Made by a program: the position numbers and the translations under genes. A stretch of DNA of 64,000 nt from the NCBI RefSeq assembly GCF_042649925.1, contig NZ_JBHSAF010000014.1:434001-498000 (forward strand). Reading direction: 5' to 3'. The notes beneath the pieces were generated by a model, which saw only the letters and a list, made by a program, of their open reading frames with translations, searched no databases and was not told where the DNA came from. This document shows, one piece after another, positions 36,378 to 44,847 of the stretch. Positions within the stretch are counted from its first letter, which is position 1. Each line of letters starts with the position of its first letter. The DNA is from Pseudaeromonas sharmana. GTDB taxonomy: Bacteria > Pseudomonadota > Gammaproteobacteria > Enterobacterales > Aeromonadaceae.

Positions 36378-36737
36378 ATGCAGTTTCGCTTCAACCGGCA
36401 GAGCGCCGTTATTGCCTTCGGCTTGCTCATGGTAGAAATCGCCATCGCCTTGTGGGTCCATGACAGTGTGGTGCGCCCGTTCATCGGTGACGTGCTGGTG
36501 ATAGGATTGCTCTACTTTTTGCTCCGCAGTGTGGTCTGTGTGCGCCATCGTACCCTGGTGTACGGCATCTGGTTGTTCGCGATTGCCATCGAGGTGGCAC
36601 AGGGACTGGGCCTGGTGTCGCATCTTGGGCTGAACGATTCCCGACTCGCGCGCATTGTGCTGGGTACGACCTTCGATCCGCTGGACATGCTGGCCTACAC
36701 GCTCGGCGCCGCCCTGTTGCTGCTTTGGCGTCGCTAG
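36378..36737 (+). CDS. DUF2809 family membrane protein
   Basis: Membrane protein of 119 residues with four hydrophobic segments (FGLLMVEIAIALW, VLVIGLLYFLLRSV, LVYGIWLFAIAIEVAQGLG, MLAYTLGAALLLLW). The spacing and the motifs EVAQGLG...R.VLGTTFDPLDMLAYTLG fit DUF2809. Function is unknown, though these proteins superficially resemble the VanZ fold. It begins 23 bases after the preceding hypothetical gene, so the two may form one transcript. Confidence 0.8.
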   Translation: MQFRFNRQSAVIAFGLLMVEIAIALWVHDSVVRPFIGDVLVIGLLYFLLRSVVCVRHRTLVYGIWLFAIAIEVAQGLGLVSHLGLNDSRLARIVLGTTFDPLDMLAYTLGAALLLLWRR

Positions 36738-37065
36738 GCAACACGCTGTGCTGCTGCCGGACTATCCGGTTGTAATTGATATAAATCATGTTTATTGACA
36801 GGATATCCCGGTGGTTTGTAGCATAACCGCTGGTTCATCACACAGGAGTTACCGGTCAACCCGGCGCTATGGCCCAATCCGAGCCTCGACCTTGTTTTAA
36901 CGCCCATCTCGGCGGCACGGCTTATCGTGACCCACACCGTCGTTCTACTGTCAGCATGACGCCCCTTTTCTCCCGTCCTGATCCTTGGTCAACCGTGACG
37001 GCCTCACGCCGCAGCGCGGTATGGTCGCTGTCAGACCGCTGGCAATTTACCTGCGGAGGTACGAC
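36738..37065 (+). other. Intergenic leader before the CNNM-family gene
   Basis: About 330 bases without a supported gene. It contains an AT-rich patch (36772-36800) that could hold a promoter. Mg2+ and Mn2+ riboswitches sometimes precede genes of this transporter type, but I could not find their conserved cores here. Confidence 0.4.
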
Positions 37066-38361
37066 ATGGAGTATCTGATACTGTTTGGTCTGGTGCTGCT
37101 CAATGGCGTATTCGCCATGTCGGAGATCGCTCTGGTCACCGCGCGCAAAGGCCGCCTTGCCAAACTGGCCGCCGATGGCGATCAAGGCGCTCAGGTGGCA
37201 CTGCAGTTGGCAGAAGATCCCACCCGTTTTCTGTCGGCGATCCAGATTGGCATTACCTCCATCGGCCTGTTAAACGGCATCGTCGGCGAATCTGTGCTCG
37301 CCAAACCGCTGGCCGAATGGCTGACCACGCTAGGCCTGCCTGCGGCAACGGCCGGCATCACGGCCACTGCGCTGGTTGTCGTGGTGGTCACATATGTGTC
37401 GATCGTCGTCGGCGAGCTGGTCCCCAAGCGTATCGGCCAGTTGAGTCCGGAGACCATCGCCCGTCTGGTGGCCCGTCCGATGCACTTATTGGCGCTGGTG
37501 ACGCGACCGTTCGTTCTGCTGCTTTCTCTGTCGACCCATGGCTTGATCCGCGTGCTGGGGATCCGCACGGCCCAGCAGGCCAACTATGCCGAAGAGGAGA
37601 TCCATGCCCTGCTGGAAGAGGGCTCGGAATCCGGCAGTATCGAGCAACAGCAGCACGACATGGTGCGCAACGTCTTTCGCCTCGATGACCGTCAACTCGG
37701 CTCCTTGATGATACCGCGCTCCGAAGTGGTCTACCTCGATGTCCAGGCTACGACCGCAGAGAACCTGCAACGGCTGATAGAATGTGAACACAGCCGGGTG
37801 CCGGTCTGCGAAGGGTCGCTGGAGCGGGTGATCGGTGTCATGCATGCACGGCAGGCGCTCGGCGCGCTGGTCCGTGGCGAGACCATCGATTTTCGTCACA
37901 ACCTGCAACCCTGCCTGTATGTTCCTGAAACGCTGACCGGTCTGGAACTGTTACAGCAATTTCGTGGCAACCAGATGCAGATGGCATTTGTCATTGACGA
38001 ATATGGCGAAATAGAAGGTCTGGTAACGCTGCAGGATGTGCTCGAGGCGGTCACTGGCGAGTTCACACCTCATGATGCGGCCGATGCCAGTGCGCTGCAA
38101 CGCGAAGATGGCTCCTGGTTGCTGGATGGCGCGATTCCGATTCCGGAGCTCAAGGATTGTTTGCAATTACGGCAAACCCCAGAAGAGGACAAGGGCCGCT
38201 ACCATACGCTCAGTGGCATGCTGTTACTGCTATTTGGCCGCATCCCGCGCACTGGCGACAGCGTCGACTGGCAGCAGTGGCGCTTCGAGATCATCGACAT
38301 GGATGACAAGCGCATCGACAAGGTGCTTGCCTCCCTCAAAGCCGACATCGATTCCCCCTAA
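37066..38361 (+). CDS. CNNM/CorC-type hemolysin family membrane protein
   Basis: Protein of 431 residues. The N-terminal CNNM (DUF21) domain has about four hydrophobic segments, with LVLLNGVFAMSEIALVTARKGRL, FLSAIQIGITSIGLLNGIVGES and YVSIVVGELVPKRIGQ. A CBS pair follows (IPRSEVVYLDVQATTAENL..., FVIDEYGEIEGLVTLQDVLEAVTGE), then a CorC_HlyC transporter-associated domain near the end (RIPRTGDSVDWQQWRFEIIDMDDKRIDKVL). Relatives export Mg2+ or affect divalent cation resistance; hemolysin is a historical label. The ATG at 37066 has a ggaggt RBS and starts the conserved domain. Confidence 0.92.
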   Translation: MEYLILFGLVLLNGVFAMSEIALVTARKGRLAKLAADGDQGAQVALQLAEDPTRFLSAIQIGITSIGLLNGIVGESVLAKPLAEWLTTLGLPAATAGITATALVVVVVTYVSIVVGELVPKRIGQLSPETIARLVARPMHLLALVTRPFVLLLSLSTHGLIRVLGIRTAQQANYAEEEIHALLEEGSESGSIEQQQHDMVRNVFRLDDRQLGSLMIPRSEVVYLDVQATTAENLQRLIECEHSRVPVCEGSLERVIGVMHARQALGALVRGETIDFRHNLQPCLYVPETLTGLELLQQFRGNQMQMAFVIDEYGEIEGLVTLQDVLEAVTGEFTPHDAADASALQREDGSWLLDGAIPIPELKDCLQLRQTPEEDKGRYHTLSGMLLLLFGRIPRTGDSVDWQQWRFEIIDMDDKRIDKVLASLKADIDSP

Positions 38362-38366
38362 CCCGC

Positions 38367-38385
38367 AGCTGGCCAGCGGCCAGCT
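38367..38385 (+). terminator. Hairpin after the CNNM-family gene
   Basis: Perfect 8-bp stem with a three-base loop (AGCTGGCC / GGCCAGCT), six bases past the stop codon. The following tract (TGTTCTG) is only weakly T-rich, so termination may be partial. Confidence 0.5.
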
Positions 38386-38406
38386 TGTTCTGAATACGGA
38401 GTCGCC

Positions 38407-38856
38407 ATGACTAGCTCCTCTTTCCCGCTCGCGTTTCGGCCTGCCACTGAGCAGGATATCGACTGGTTGCTCACGTTACGCCAGCGTTGCATGGGCGAGC
38501 ATTTCGCCGCTCAGGGCTTGCAGCCCAGTCAGCAAGAGCACCTGGATCGCATTCGCCTGCGACTGGATTGTGGCCGCGTGCTACTGCAGGACAGAGAGCC
38601 GATCGGCCTGTTCAAGCTGGTCACCGACACCTCTGTCTGGGAACTGATACAGCTGCAGATAGCCCCGGAATACCAGGGCGGCGGTCTGGGTTCGCAACTG
38701 CTGGCCTGGACCCTGGCCGAGGCGGATCGTGCCGGTCGCAGTGTCCGGTTGAGCGTCTTCAAGCGCAATCCGGCGGTTCGCCTCTATCGTCGCCATGGCT
38801 TCAAGATCGACAGCCAAACGCCACACACCCTGGAGATGATCCGCCGTCCCGTTTAG
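38407..38856 (+). CDS. GNAT family N-acetyltransferase
   Basis: Protein of 149 residues with the GNAT fold. It starts FRPATEQDIDWLLTLRQRCM, has a strand leading to the acetyl-CoA motif A (LQIAPEYQGGGLGSQLLAWTLAEA, with Q-GGG-LG in place of Q/RxxGxG/A), and ends with RLSVFKRNPAVRLYRRHGFKI, the typical beta5-alpha4 region. The acceptor substrate cannot be deduced. Its end overlaps the end of the convergent LysR gene by four bases. Confidence 0.9.
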   Translation: MTSSSFPLAFRPATEQDIDWLLTLRQRCMGEHFAAQGLQPSQQEHLDRIRLRLDCGRVLLQDREPIGLFKLVTDTSVWELIQLQIAPEYQGGGLGSQLLAWTLAEADRAGRSVRLSVFKRNPAVRLYRRHGFKIDSQTPHTLEMIRRPV

Positions 38857-39764
38857 CCGGCGAGCAGGCGGGCCTTTTCCAGCAGAAAATCCACCAGGAC
38901 CCGTACCCGGCAGGCCTTTTGCGTGTCCTTGAGATAGTACAGATACAGCGGTGCCACCTGCCGCCAGGCTGGCACCATCACTGGCACCAGCTCGCCACGC
39001 CGCAGCTCGTCATCGACCGCCAGAGCCAGCAGATGGCCGATACCCAATCCCTGTCTGACCGCATCCAACAGCGCATCGGTGTCGTCCACGATCAGCGCCG
39101 CAGGCAGATCTTGCGCTTGCACTATGCCCTCCCACTGCAACAACAGCGGTGCCAGTTGGCGAGAGGTCTGGAAACGATACTGCACCTGACGATGCCGACT
39201 CAGCTCTTGCGGTGTGGTCGGCATACCATGCTGCGCCAGGTAATCGGGCGTGGCAAACAGCGCATCGAGCAAGGGCTCCGTCAACGGCCTGGCAATCACA
39301 TCGTCATCCAGCAGATCGCCAAACCGGATCCCGACATCAATGCCCTCGCTGAGCAGATCCTGGGTGCCATCGTTGACGCGGATCTCGAGCAGGATCTGCG
39401 GATAACGCTGACAAAACTCGGCATAGACCGGCTGCAATAACCAGCGGTAGACAAAGCGCGGCACCGTGATCGTGACATGGCCGCTGGGTGTACCTCCCAG
39501 CGCCTGAACCTCATCGAAGGCCTGTTGCAGCGCCCCCAGTGCCGGTTGTGCCTGCGCCAGCAGCCGCTCACCGGCTGCGGTTAACTCCTGACGGCGTGTC
39601 GTGCGCAACAACAACGGCAATCCCAGCTGCTGTTCCAGTTGACGCAATGACAGGCTGACCGCCGCCGGTGTCATCTGCAGGCGTTGCGCCGCCGCTGTCA
39701 GGCTGCCCGCCCGCACTATCATCAGAAAAATTTGCACTTGCTGAACGTTGACACCACTGAGCAT
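38853..39764 (-). CDS. LysR family transcriptional regulator
   Basis: Regulator of 303 residues. The N-terminal winged helix-turn-helix (VQIFLMIVRAGSLTAAAQRLQMTPAAVSLSLRQLEQQLGLPLLLRTTRR) is classical LysR. The effector domain (about 90-300) has GHVTITVPRFVYRWLLQPVYAEFCQRYPQILLEI and the family ending. It lies divergently to the quinone reductase gene, 117 bases away, with a perfect palindrome in between. This arrangement makes the reductase its likely target and suggests autoregulation. The inducer is unknown. Confidence 0.94.
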   Translation of the reverse strand: MLSGVNVQQVQIFLMIVRAGSLTAAAQRLQMTPAAVSLSLRQLEQQLGLPLLLRTTRRQELTAAGERLLAQAQPALGALQQAFDEVQALGGTPSGHVTITVPRFVYRWLLQPVYAEFCQRYPQILLEIRVNDGTQDLLSEGIDVGIRFGDLLDDDVIARPLTEPLLDALFATPDYLAQHGMPTTPQELSRHRQVQYRFQTSRQLAPLLLQWEGIVQAQDLPAALIVDDTDALLDAVRQGLGIGHLLALAVDDELRRGELVPVMVPAWRQVAPLYLYYLKDTQKACRVRVLVDFLLEKARLLAG

Positions 39765-39773
39765 GAATACTCC

Positions 39774-39796
39774 ATTATTAAATCTGACTTAATAAT
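39774..39796. promoter_or_regulatory. Candidate LysR operator
   Basis: A perfect 8-bp inverted repeat ATTATTAA-N7-TTAATAAT lies just upstream of the LysR start and in the shared promoter region with the quinone reductase gene. Size, AT-richness and a T-N11-A core fit LysR-family sites. Confidence 0.6.
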
Positions 39797-39881
39797 ATTT
39801 TCAGAATTAGCCTGCTATTTCGATGTAATCAAGTCACCTACACTGCCCGTCATGCCCTTAACTGGTATCAGGAGCCCCCCC

Positions 39882-40445
39882 ATGACAGACATTCTCATTA
39901 TTTCAGGCCACCCGGATCTGGCCCACTCGCACACCAATCGCTTGATCCTCGAACGGTTGGAGCAGCGCTTCGATAGCCTCACCGTCCATCGCCTCGACCA
40001 GCGCTATCCGGATTACCGTATCGATGTCGCCACCGAGCAGGCCGCCCTGCTGGCAGCCCAGGTGATCGTGCTGCAATTTCCACTGTACTGGTATTCGGTG
40101 CCGGCGCTGCTGAAAAAATGGCTGGATGAGGTGTTTTCCTTCAACTTTGCCTACGGCCCGCAGGGCGACAAACTCAAGGGCAAGGCGCTGCAGTTGTCAT
40201 TTACCGTCGGTGGCCCGGCCGAAGCCTACAGCCCGCTGGGCTATAACCACTTTCCGATCCCGCAGCTGCTGCATCCTCTGGAGCAGACCGCCTATCTGGC
40301 TGGACTGCGCTGGCAGCCCCCGGTTTACCAACATGGCATGGTCTACATTCCGGGTGTCTACAATACCCTCGACACGGTAACAGCGCGCGCGGAGCAGCAG
40401 GCCCAACAGCTGATTGCTCGTCTTGAACAGCTGGTCAGCGCATAA
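39882..40445 (+). CDS. NAD(P)H-dependent quinone reductase (flavodoxin-like fold)
   Basis: Flavoprotein of 187 residues of the KefG/YwrO/MdaB-like group. Visible motifs are the phosphate-binding start ILIISGHPDLAHSHTNR, the flavin-contact segment LQFPLYWYSVPALLKKWLDEVFSFNFAYG, and KGKALQLSFTVGGPAEAYSPLGYNHF. These reduce quinones by two electrons and protect against electrophiles. The ATG at 39882 is preceded by caggag and a run of seven C residues, so spacing between RBS and start depends on that run. It is probably regulated by the divergent LysR protein. Confidence 0.9.
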   Translation: MTDILIISGHPDLAHSHTNRLILERLEQRFDSLTVHRLDQRYPDYRIDVATEQAALLAAQVIVLQFPLYWYSVPALLKKWLDEVFSFNFAYGPQGDKLKGKALQLSFTVGGPAEAYSPLGYNHFPIPQLLHPLEQTAYLAGLRWQPPVYQHGMVYIPGVYNTLDTVTARAEQQAQQLIARLEQLVSA

Positions 40446-40466
40446 AAAAACCCGCCGGAAGGCGGG
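40444..40466 (-). terminator. Terminator of the efflux operon
   Basis: On the minus strand a 6-bp GC stem (CCCGCC / GGCGGG, loop TTCC) is followed by seven T residues. It lies 44 bases past the stop of the EmrB-like gene. The T-run overlaps the stop codon of the convergent quinone reductase gene. Confidence 0.85.
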
Positions 40467-40509
40467 TAAAAGCGAGAGAACAACGCTTAATGATGACCAA
40501 GGATATTCT

Positions 40510-42042
40510 TCAATGGGCGGCGCCAGCGGCAACCTGTCTGCTGGGTCGAGGCGCCAGCCAGATAACAAAGGCGGCAACGATGAACAAGACACCAATCCAC
40601 ATGAATAACGTATTGGTGGCGACCATGACGCTCTGCCCCTGCAACAACCAGTCGAGGGTGCCGCGCGCCTGAGCCATACCGGCGCCGGCCTGCTGCATCG
40701 CCGCCGTGGCCTCACTGCCACGGTCCGTGAGCCCGGCGAGCTCAGCGCGGACATACCGGGTTTCCCGCTCCCAACCGGTATTGACCATGGAGGTGGCTAT
40801 GGCACCGGACAGGGTGCGGATAAAGTTCATCAGCCCCGCAGCCGAGTCCATCTCGCGCGGCAATACGCAGCCGAGGGCTATCGCCGTGAGCGGCACGAAG
40901 AATAGCGGCATGCCAATGCCCTGAAACAGCATCGGCAGGCTGACTTGCCAAAACGTCATGTCCATGTTGGCCTGGCTGCGATACAGGGTCCAGCACCCCA
41001 GCCACAGCACGCCGATGAATACCAGCGGTCGCGGATCAATCCGGGTCGCCAAATTGGCGATCATCGGCGCCAGAAACACAGCCAGCACCCCCATCATGGC
41101 CGTGGAATAACCGGCGATGGTGGCGGTATAGCCCATGTAGATCTGCAGCCACAGCGGGGTCAGCACTGTGATGCCGAAGAAGGCGCCAAATCCCAGCGAC
41201 AGGGTCAGCATGCTGCAGCGGAAGCCGGCATGACGGAAGACGCGCAAGTCGACCACCGGATTACGCTCGGTCAGCTCCCAAATCAGGAAACTGACAAAAC
41301 CGATGACCGCGATAATCCCCAGCGTGACAATCCGTGTCGAGGCGAACCAGTCATGGTCCTTACCCTCATCAAGCATGATCTGCAACGCGGCCACCCAGAT
41401 GATCAACAAGCCAAGGCCAACCTTGTCGATCGCCAACTTCAGGGTCGGCATCTCGAAGCGACGCAGCAGTTGCCAGCACATGACACCCGCCAGTAACGCG
41501 AAGGGCGCCTTGACGTAGAAGATGTAGGGCCAACTGTACTGATCACACAAGATCCCCCCCAGAATCGGCCCCATGATCGGGGCAACCAAGGTGGTCATGC
41601 TCCACAACCCGATGGCGGCATGGCTCTTCTCCTTGGGGAAGATGCGCAACATCAGGGTCTGCGACAAGGGCATCAGCGGACCACCACAAAGCCCGAGAAA
41701 CACCCGGAACAGCACCAGCATATTCATGCTGCTGGCCATGCCACACAGCAGTGAAAACAAGCCAAACAGGATGAAGCAGGTCACAAATACCCGAATGGCC
41801 CCGAAGCGCCCGGCCAGCCAGCCGGTCAACGGCACCGAGATCGCTTCGGCCACCGCATAGGAGGTAATGACATAGGTGCCCTGGCTGGTCGACGTCCCCA
41901 GGCTACCGGCGATGTTCGAGACCGACACGTTGGCTATCGTCGTGTCGAGGATGGCCAGAAAGTTCGCCATCGCCAACATAGCGGCGCCCAGCGCCAGTTG
42001 GCCACCACGCAACGGCTGGTGTGAGACCTCCTGTTGCATCAT
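40510..42042 (-). CDS. emrB: DHA2-family MFS multidrug transporter (EmrB-like)
   Basis: Proton-driven efflux pump of 510 residues with about 14 transmembrane helices. It begins LRGGQLALGAAMLAMANFLAILDTTIANVSVSNIAGSLGTSTSQGTYVITSYAVAEAISVPLTGWLAGRFG, matching EmrB (LDTTIANVA and the D-x3-R motif A region). Motif C GPILGGILCDQYSWPYIFYVKAPFALLAG is present. It works with the adjacent HlyD-type adaptor and the operon's own outer-membrane channel to expel hydrophobic compounds or uncouplers. It is last in the operon, 6 bases after the adaptor gene. Confidence 0.94.
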   Translation of the reverse strand: MMQQEVSHQPLRGGQLALGAAMLAMANFLAILDTTIANVSVSNIAGSLGTSTSQGTYVITSYAVAEAISVPLTGWLAGRFGAIRVFVTCFILFGLFSLLCGMASSMNMLVLFRVFLGLCGGPLMPLSQTLMLRIFPKEKSHAAIGLWSMTTLVAPIMGPILGGILCDQYSWPYIFYVKAPFALLAGVMCWQLLRRFEMPTLKLAIDKVGLGLLIIWVAALQIMLDEGKDHDWFASTRIVTLGIIAVIGFVSFLIWELTERNPVVDLRVFRHAGFRCSMLTLSLGFGAFFGITVLTPLWLQIYMGYTATIAGYSTAMMGVLAVFLAPMIANLATRIDPRPLVFIGVLWLGCWTLYRSQANMDMTFWQVSLPMLFQGIGMPLFFVPLTAIALGCVLPREMDSAAGLMNFIRTLSGAIATSMVNTGWERETRYVRAELAGLTDRGSEATAAMQQAGAGMAQARGTLDWLLQGQSVMVATNTLFMWIGVLFIVAAFVIWLAPRPSRQVAAGAAH

Positions 42043-42048
42043 CTCGTA

Positions 42049-43257
42049 TTAACCCCGCTGCCGCTCGCTGCGCTCGGCCTGCTGGACCAACGCCGGCCCA
42101 TCCCCCGACACCGAGGTATCGACCGTCGCCGTCATCGACAACCCGACCTGCAATGGCGAGGCGGCCAGCTCACGCGCGTCGAGTTCAATCCGTACCGGCA
42201 GACGCTGCACAACCTTGATCCAGTTGCCGGTGGCATTTTGTGCCGGAATCATCGAGAACGCAGAACCAGTCCCGCCGGAGAAGCCCTGTACCACGCCGTG
42301 ATAGACCACGCTGTCACCGTACAGATCGGTGGTGATCTCCACCGGCTGACCGATGCGGACATGACGTAACTCCCCTTCTTTGAAGTTGGCATCCACATGC
42401 ACGCTCTGCAACGGCACTATGCTCATCAGCGGTGCCCCCACCTGTACCCGTTGACCAATCTGCACCTGGCGCTTGGCCACCACCCCATCGACCGGGGCAT
42501 GAATACGCGTACGTGATAGATCCACCTCCGCTTGTTGCAAGCGCGCCTTGGCTAACAGGACCTCGGGGTTGTTCTCGACGGTAGTATTTAAAATCAAGGC
42601 CGCATTGGCCTTCTTCGAGCCAATGGTCGACAGGCGGTTAGAGATACTCTGGGCGCGTGCCGCACGAGCCGCTGCCAGATTGGCTTTTGCCTGCGCCAGC
42701 GCGTTACGGGCATTGGTCAACTCCTCGCCGGAAACGGATCCAGATGCCTGCAAGGCCTGACGGCGTTGCCAATCCACCTGGGCACGTTCCAAGTCTGCCT
42801 GGGCAGCGGCCAATTGGGCATCGGAGCGCTTTTCGTCAGCCTCGCGCGCCTGGACCTGGGCGGCCAGCCCTTCATCATTGGCCAGATAACCGAGCACCCG
42901 GCGCTCGGCCAACGCCAGATCAGCCTGGGCTTGCGCCAGCGCCAGCTTGGCGTCGGTATCGTCAATGACGACCAGCAGATCGCCGCGCTTGACCATCTGG
43001 GTGTCAACCACCTGGATGGCTTTGACGATGCCCCCCACGGCCGGTGTGACATCTGCCAGTTCTGCGGCGGTATAGGCATTGTCGGTGCTGACATAACGGG
43101 AGCCCACCAGAAACCACCAGCCGGCGTAACCGCCGACGGCCAGCGTGATCATGGCCACCAGCAGTACAAAACCGCGCCGGCGACGGGCCCGTGCCTGCCG
43201 GAGGTCAAAGGGCTGTTCTGCGTTCTGGGCAGCCTGGGATGAGGATGAATCTGTCAT
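42049..43257 (-). CDS. emrA: EmrA-type membrane fusion (HlyD family) protein
   Basis: Periplasmic adaptor of 402 residues: a short cytoplasmic Arg-rich start (QARARRRRGF), one membrane anchor (VLLVAMITLAVGGYAGWWFLV), a lipoyl half-motif (YTAAELADVTPAVGGIVKAIQV), a long coiled-coil hairpin (about 110-220), a second lipoyl half (RTRIHAPVDGVVAKRQVQIGQRV) and a beta-barrel (VDANFKEGELRHVRIGQPVEI). These bridge the MFS pump to the outer-membrane channel. It is the middle gene of the OMF-adaptor-pump operon, 20 bases after the OMF gene. Confidence 0.94.
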   Translation of the reverse strand: MTDSSSSQAAQNAEQPFDLRQARARRRRGFVLLVAMITLAVGGYAGWWFLVGSRYVSTDNAYTAAELADVTPAVGGIVKAIQVVDTQMVKRGDLLVVIDDTDAKLALAQAQADLALAERRVLGYLANDEGLAAQVQAREADEKRSDAQLAAAQADLERAQVDWQRRQALQASGSVSGEELTNARNALAQAKANLAAARAARAQSISNRLSTIGSKKANAALILNTTVENNPEVLLAKARLQQAEVDLSRTRIHAPVDGVVAKRQVQIGQRVQVGAPLMSIVPLQSVHVDANFKEGELRHVRIGQPVEITTDLYGDSVVYHGVVQGFSGGTGSAFSMIPAQNATGNWIKVVQRLPVRIELDARELAASPLQVGLSMTATVDTSVSGDGPALVQQAERSERQRG

Positions 43258-43277
43258 CGCGATTTCCTGTTACGTTG

Positions 43278-44738
43278 TCAAAGGGTTGATGAGGTTACGG
43301 TTCCACCACCGAGGGCATGAACCAGTTCGACGTCCAGCTCCAGGGCCCGGGCCTGCAAATTGACCAGCGCCTGACGGCTCTGCAACAGCGAGCCTTCGGC
43401 GCTGAGGACATCCAGATAGGTCGCCAGTCCGCCGCGATAGCGGTGGTTGACGATGTTAAACGCCTCTTCCGCTGCCGTGACGGCTGCCTGGGCCTGCGCC
43501 AGCCTGGCCGACAAGGCCTGCTGACTGCTGACCGCGTCCGCCACCTGTGCCAGCGCCTGCGTCAGCGTGGTGTTGTAGAGTGCAACGGCTTCCAGATAGC
43601 GTCCTTGTGCCGTATCGAGCTGCCCTTGCAGACGCCCGGCGGTAAAGAGTGGCAGGTACAACGCCGGGCCTATGCCGCCGGCATCTGAACCTGACTGGCT
43701 CAGATTATCGAGCCCCAGCGCCTGGGTACCTATAAACCCGGACAGGGAGACATTGGGATAAAACAGCGTTTCGGCGACCCCCACCTGCTGGGCCGCTGCC
43801 TCGACGCGCCAGCGGGCGGCCGTCACATCCGGCCGGTGACCGAGCAGATCAACCCCGGTCTTAGCCGGCAATCCGAAGTGGCTGACCAGCGACAGCGCCG
43901 GGCGAGTCAGCGCCAATCCGCGGTCCGGCCCCTTGCCGAGCAAGGCGGCAACCGCGTGCCGTTGCATCACTATGGCCTCGTCGATCGCCAGCAGCTCTCC
44001 GGCCGCCACGGCTTGCAACGACTCGACCTGCCGGACCGAGCCGAGTGTCTCCAGACCGTTGTCGTGCCGCTGACGAAACAGCGCCACCGTCTGTTCACGC
44101 ACCTGTAACGCTTCAGCGGCGGTATCGCGCTGGGCAAAGAGCCGGGTCAGCTCGGCATAGGCCTGTGCCAGCGCCGTGGTCAACACGCGTCTGGCATCGG
44201 CCAGCTCCGCCTGGCTGGCAGCCAGCGTTGAGTGGGCAGCGGCGATCTGGGCGCGATTTTTACCCCAAAAATCAAACTCGTAGCTGAAATTCAGTGTGGC
44301 TGAGCCATAGGTATTCCAGTTGCGCGGCACGAAGTCATTGCCGTTGTTGTAGCTGATCTTCTGTTGCGTAACCCCCAGATTGGCTCCGACGTCAGGCCCC
44401 TGCACGGCGCCTGTTTGTCGAGCCTGACCCCGGGCCTGCATCAGCCGGGCTTCGGCCGCCGCCAGCGAGGGCGAATCGCGCAACAGCTCCTGCATCAACG
44501 CATCGAGTTGCGGATCCTGATAACGCTGCCACCAATCCTGCGTCGGCCACTGATCCTGCCGTTGGGTAGTCAGACTATGCTGGCTGGATAAGGTCGCTGC
44601 GGTCTGCAGCGTGGCCGCAGGCAGCTCCGGCTGATGGGAGCAGCCCACCAGCAGCGTCACGGAGAACGGGATACCCACGGCCAACGCAGCGCGGAGGGCG
44701 TGGCGGACAGGCAATTGACGGGACGGAAACACACACAC
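43278..44738 (-). CDS. NodT-type outer-membrane efflux lipoprotein
   Basis: TolC-like channel of 486 residues with a lipoprotein-type signal: FSVTLLVGCSHQPELP, lipidation Cys in LLVGC. Two outer-membrane efflux repeats are visible, with QDPQLDALMQELLRDSPSLAAAEARL, FDFWGKNRAQIAAA, DVTAARWRVEAAAQQVGVAETLFYPNVSLSGFIG, and ALYNTTLTQALAQVADAVS. It provides the outer-membrane exit for the EmrAB-like pump. As first gene of the operon, its promoter faces the TetR gene, from which it should be repressed. Confidence 0.93.
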   Translation of the reverse strand: MCVFPSRQLPVRHALRAALAVGIPFSVTLLVGCSHQPELPAATLQTAATLSSQHSLTTQRQDQWPTQDWWQRYQDPQLDALMQELLRDSPSLAAAEARLMQARGQARQTGAVQGPDVGANLGVTQQKISYNNGNDFVPRNWNTYGSATLNFSYEFDFWGKNRAQIAAAHSTLAASQAELADARRVLTTALAQAYAELTRLFAQRDTAAEALQVREQTVALFRQRHDNGLETLGSVRQVESLQAVAAGELLAIDEAIVMQRHAVAALLGKGPDRGLALTRPALSLVSHFGLPAKTGVDLLGHRPDVTAARWRVEAAAQQVGVAETLFYPNVSLSGFIGTQALGLDNLSQSGSDAGGIGPALYLPLFTAGRLQGQLDTAQGRYLEAVALYNTTLTQALAQVADAVSSQQALSARLAQAQAAVTAAEEAFNIVNHRYRGGLATYLDVLSAEGSLLQSRQALVNLQARALELDVELVHALGGGTVTSSTL

Positions 44739-44754
44739 CTCTCGCTGTAAGCAG

Positions 44755-44820
44755 ATTATAACTAAACCGTACCGTACAGTTATAATTTGACAGATCGCCC
44801 TGCGTCAAGCAAAACTGTAC
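44755..44820. promoter_or_regulatory. Candidate TetR operators in the efflux/tetR divergent promoter
   Basis: Two symmetrical elements lie in the 109-base divergent region: ATTATAAC (44755) paired with GTTATAAT (44779-44786), and GTACAGTT (44774) paired with AACTGTAC (44813). Either could be the TetR binding site, and both overlap the likely promoters. This is inference from symmetry and position only. Confidence 0.5.
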
Positions 44821-44847
44821 GCCTTGGTTCAATTAATGAGGTATGGC

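Noticed and set aside
36738..37065. Mg2+ or Mn2+ riboswitch before the CNNM-family gene
   Set aside because: The gap length and gene type would suit one, but I could not find the conserved cores of M-box or yybP-ykoY elements.
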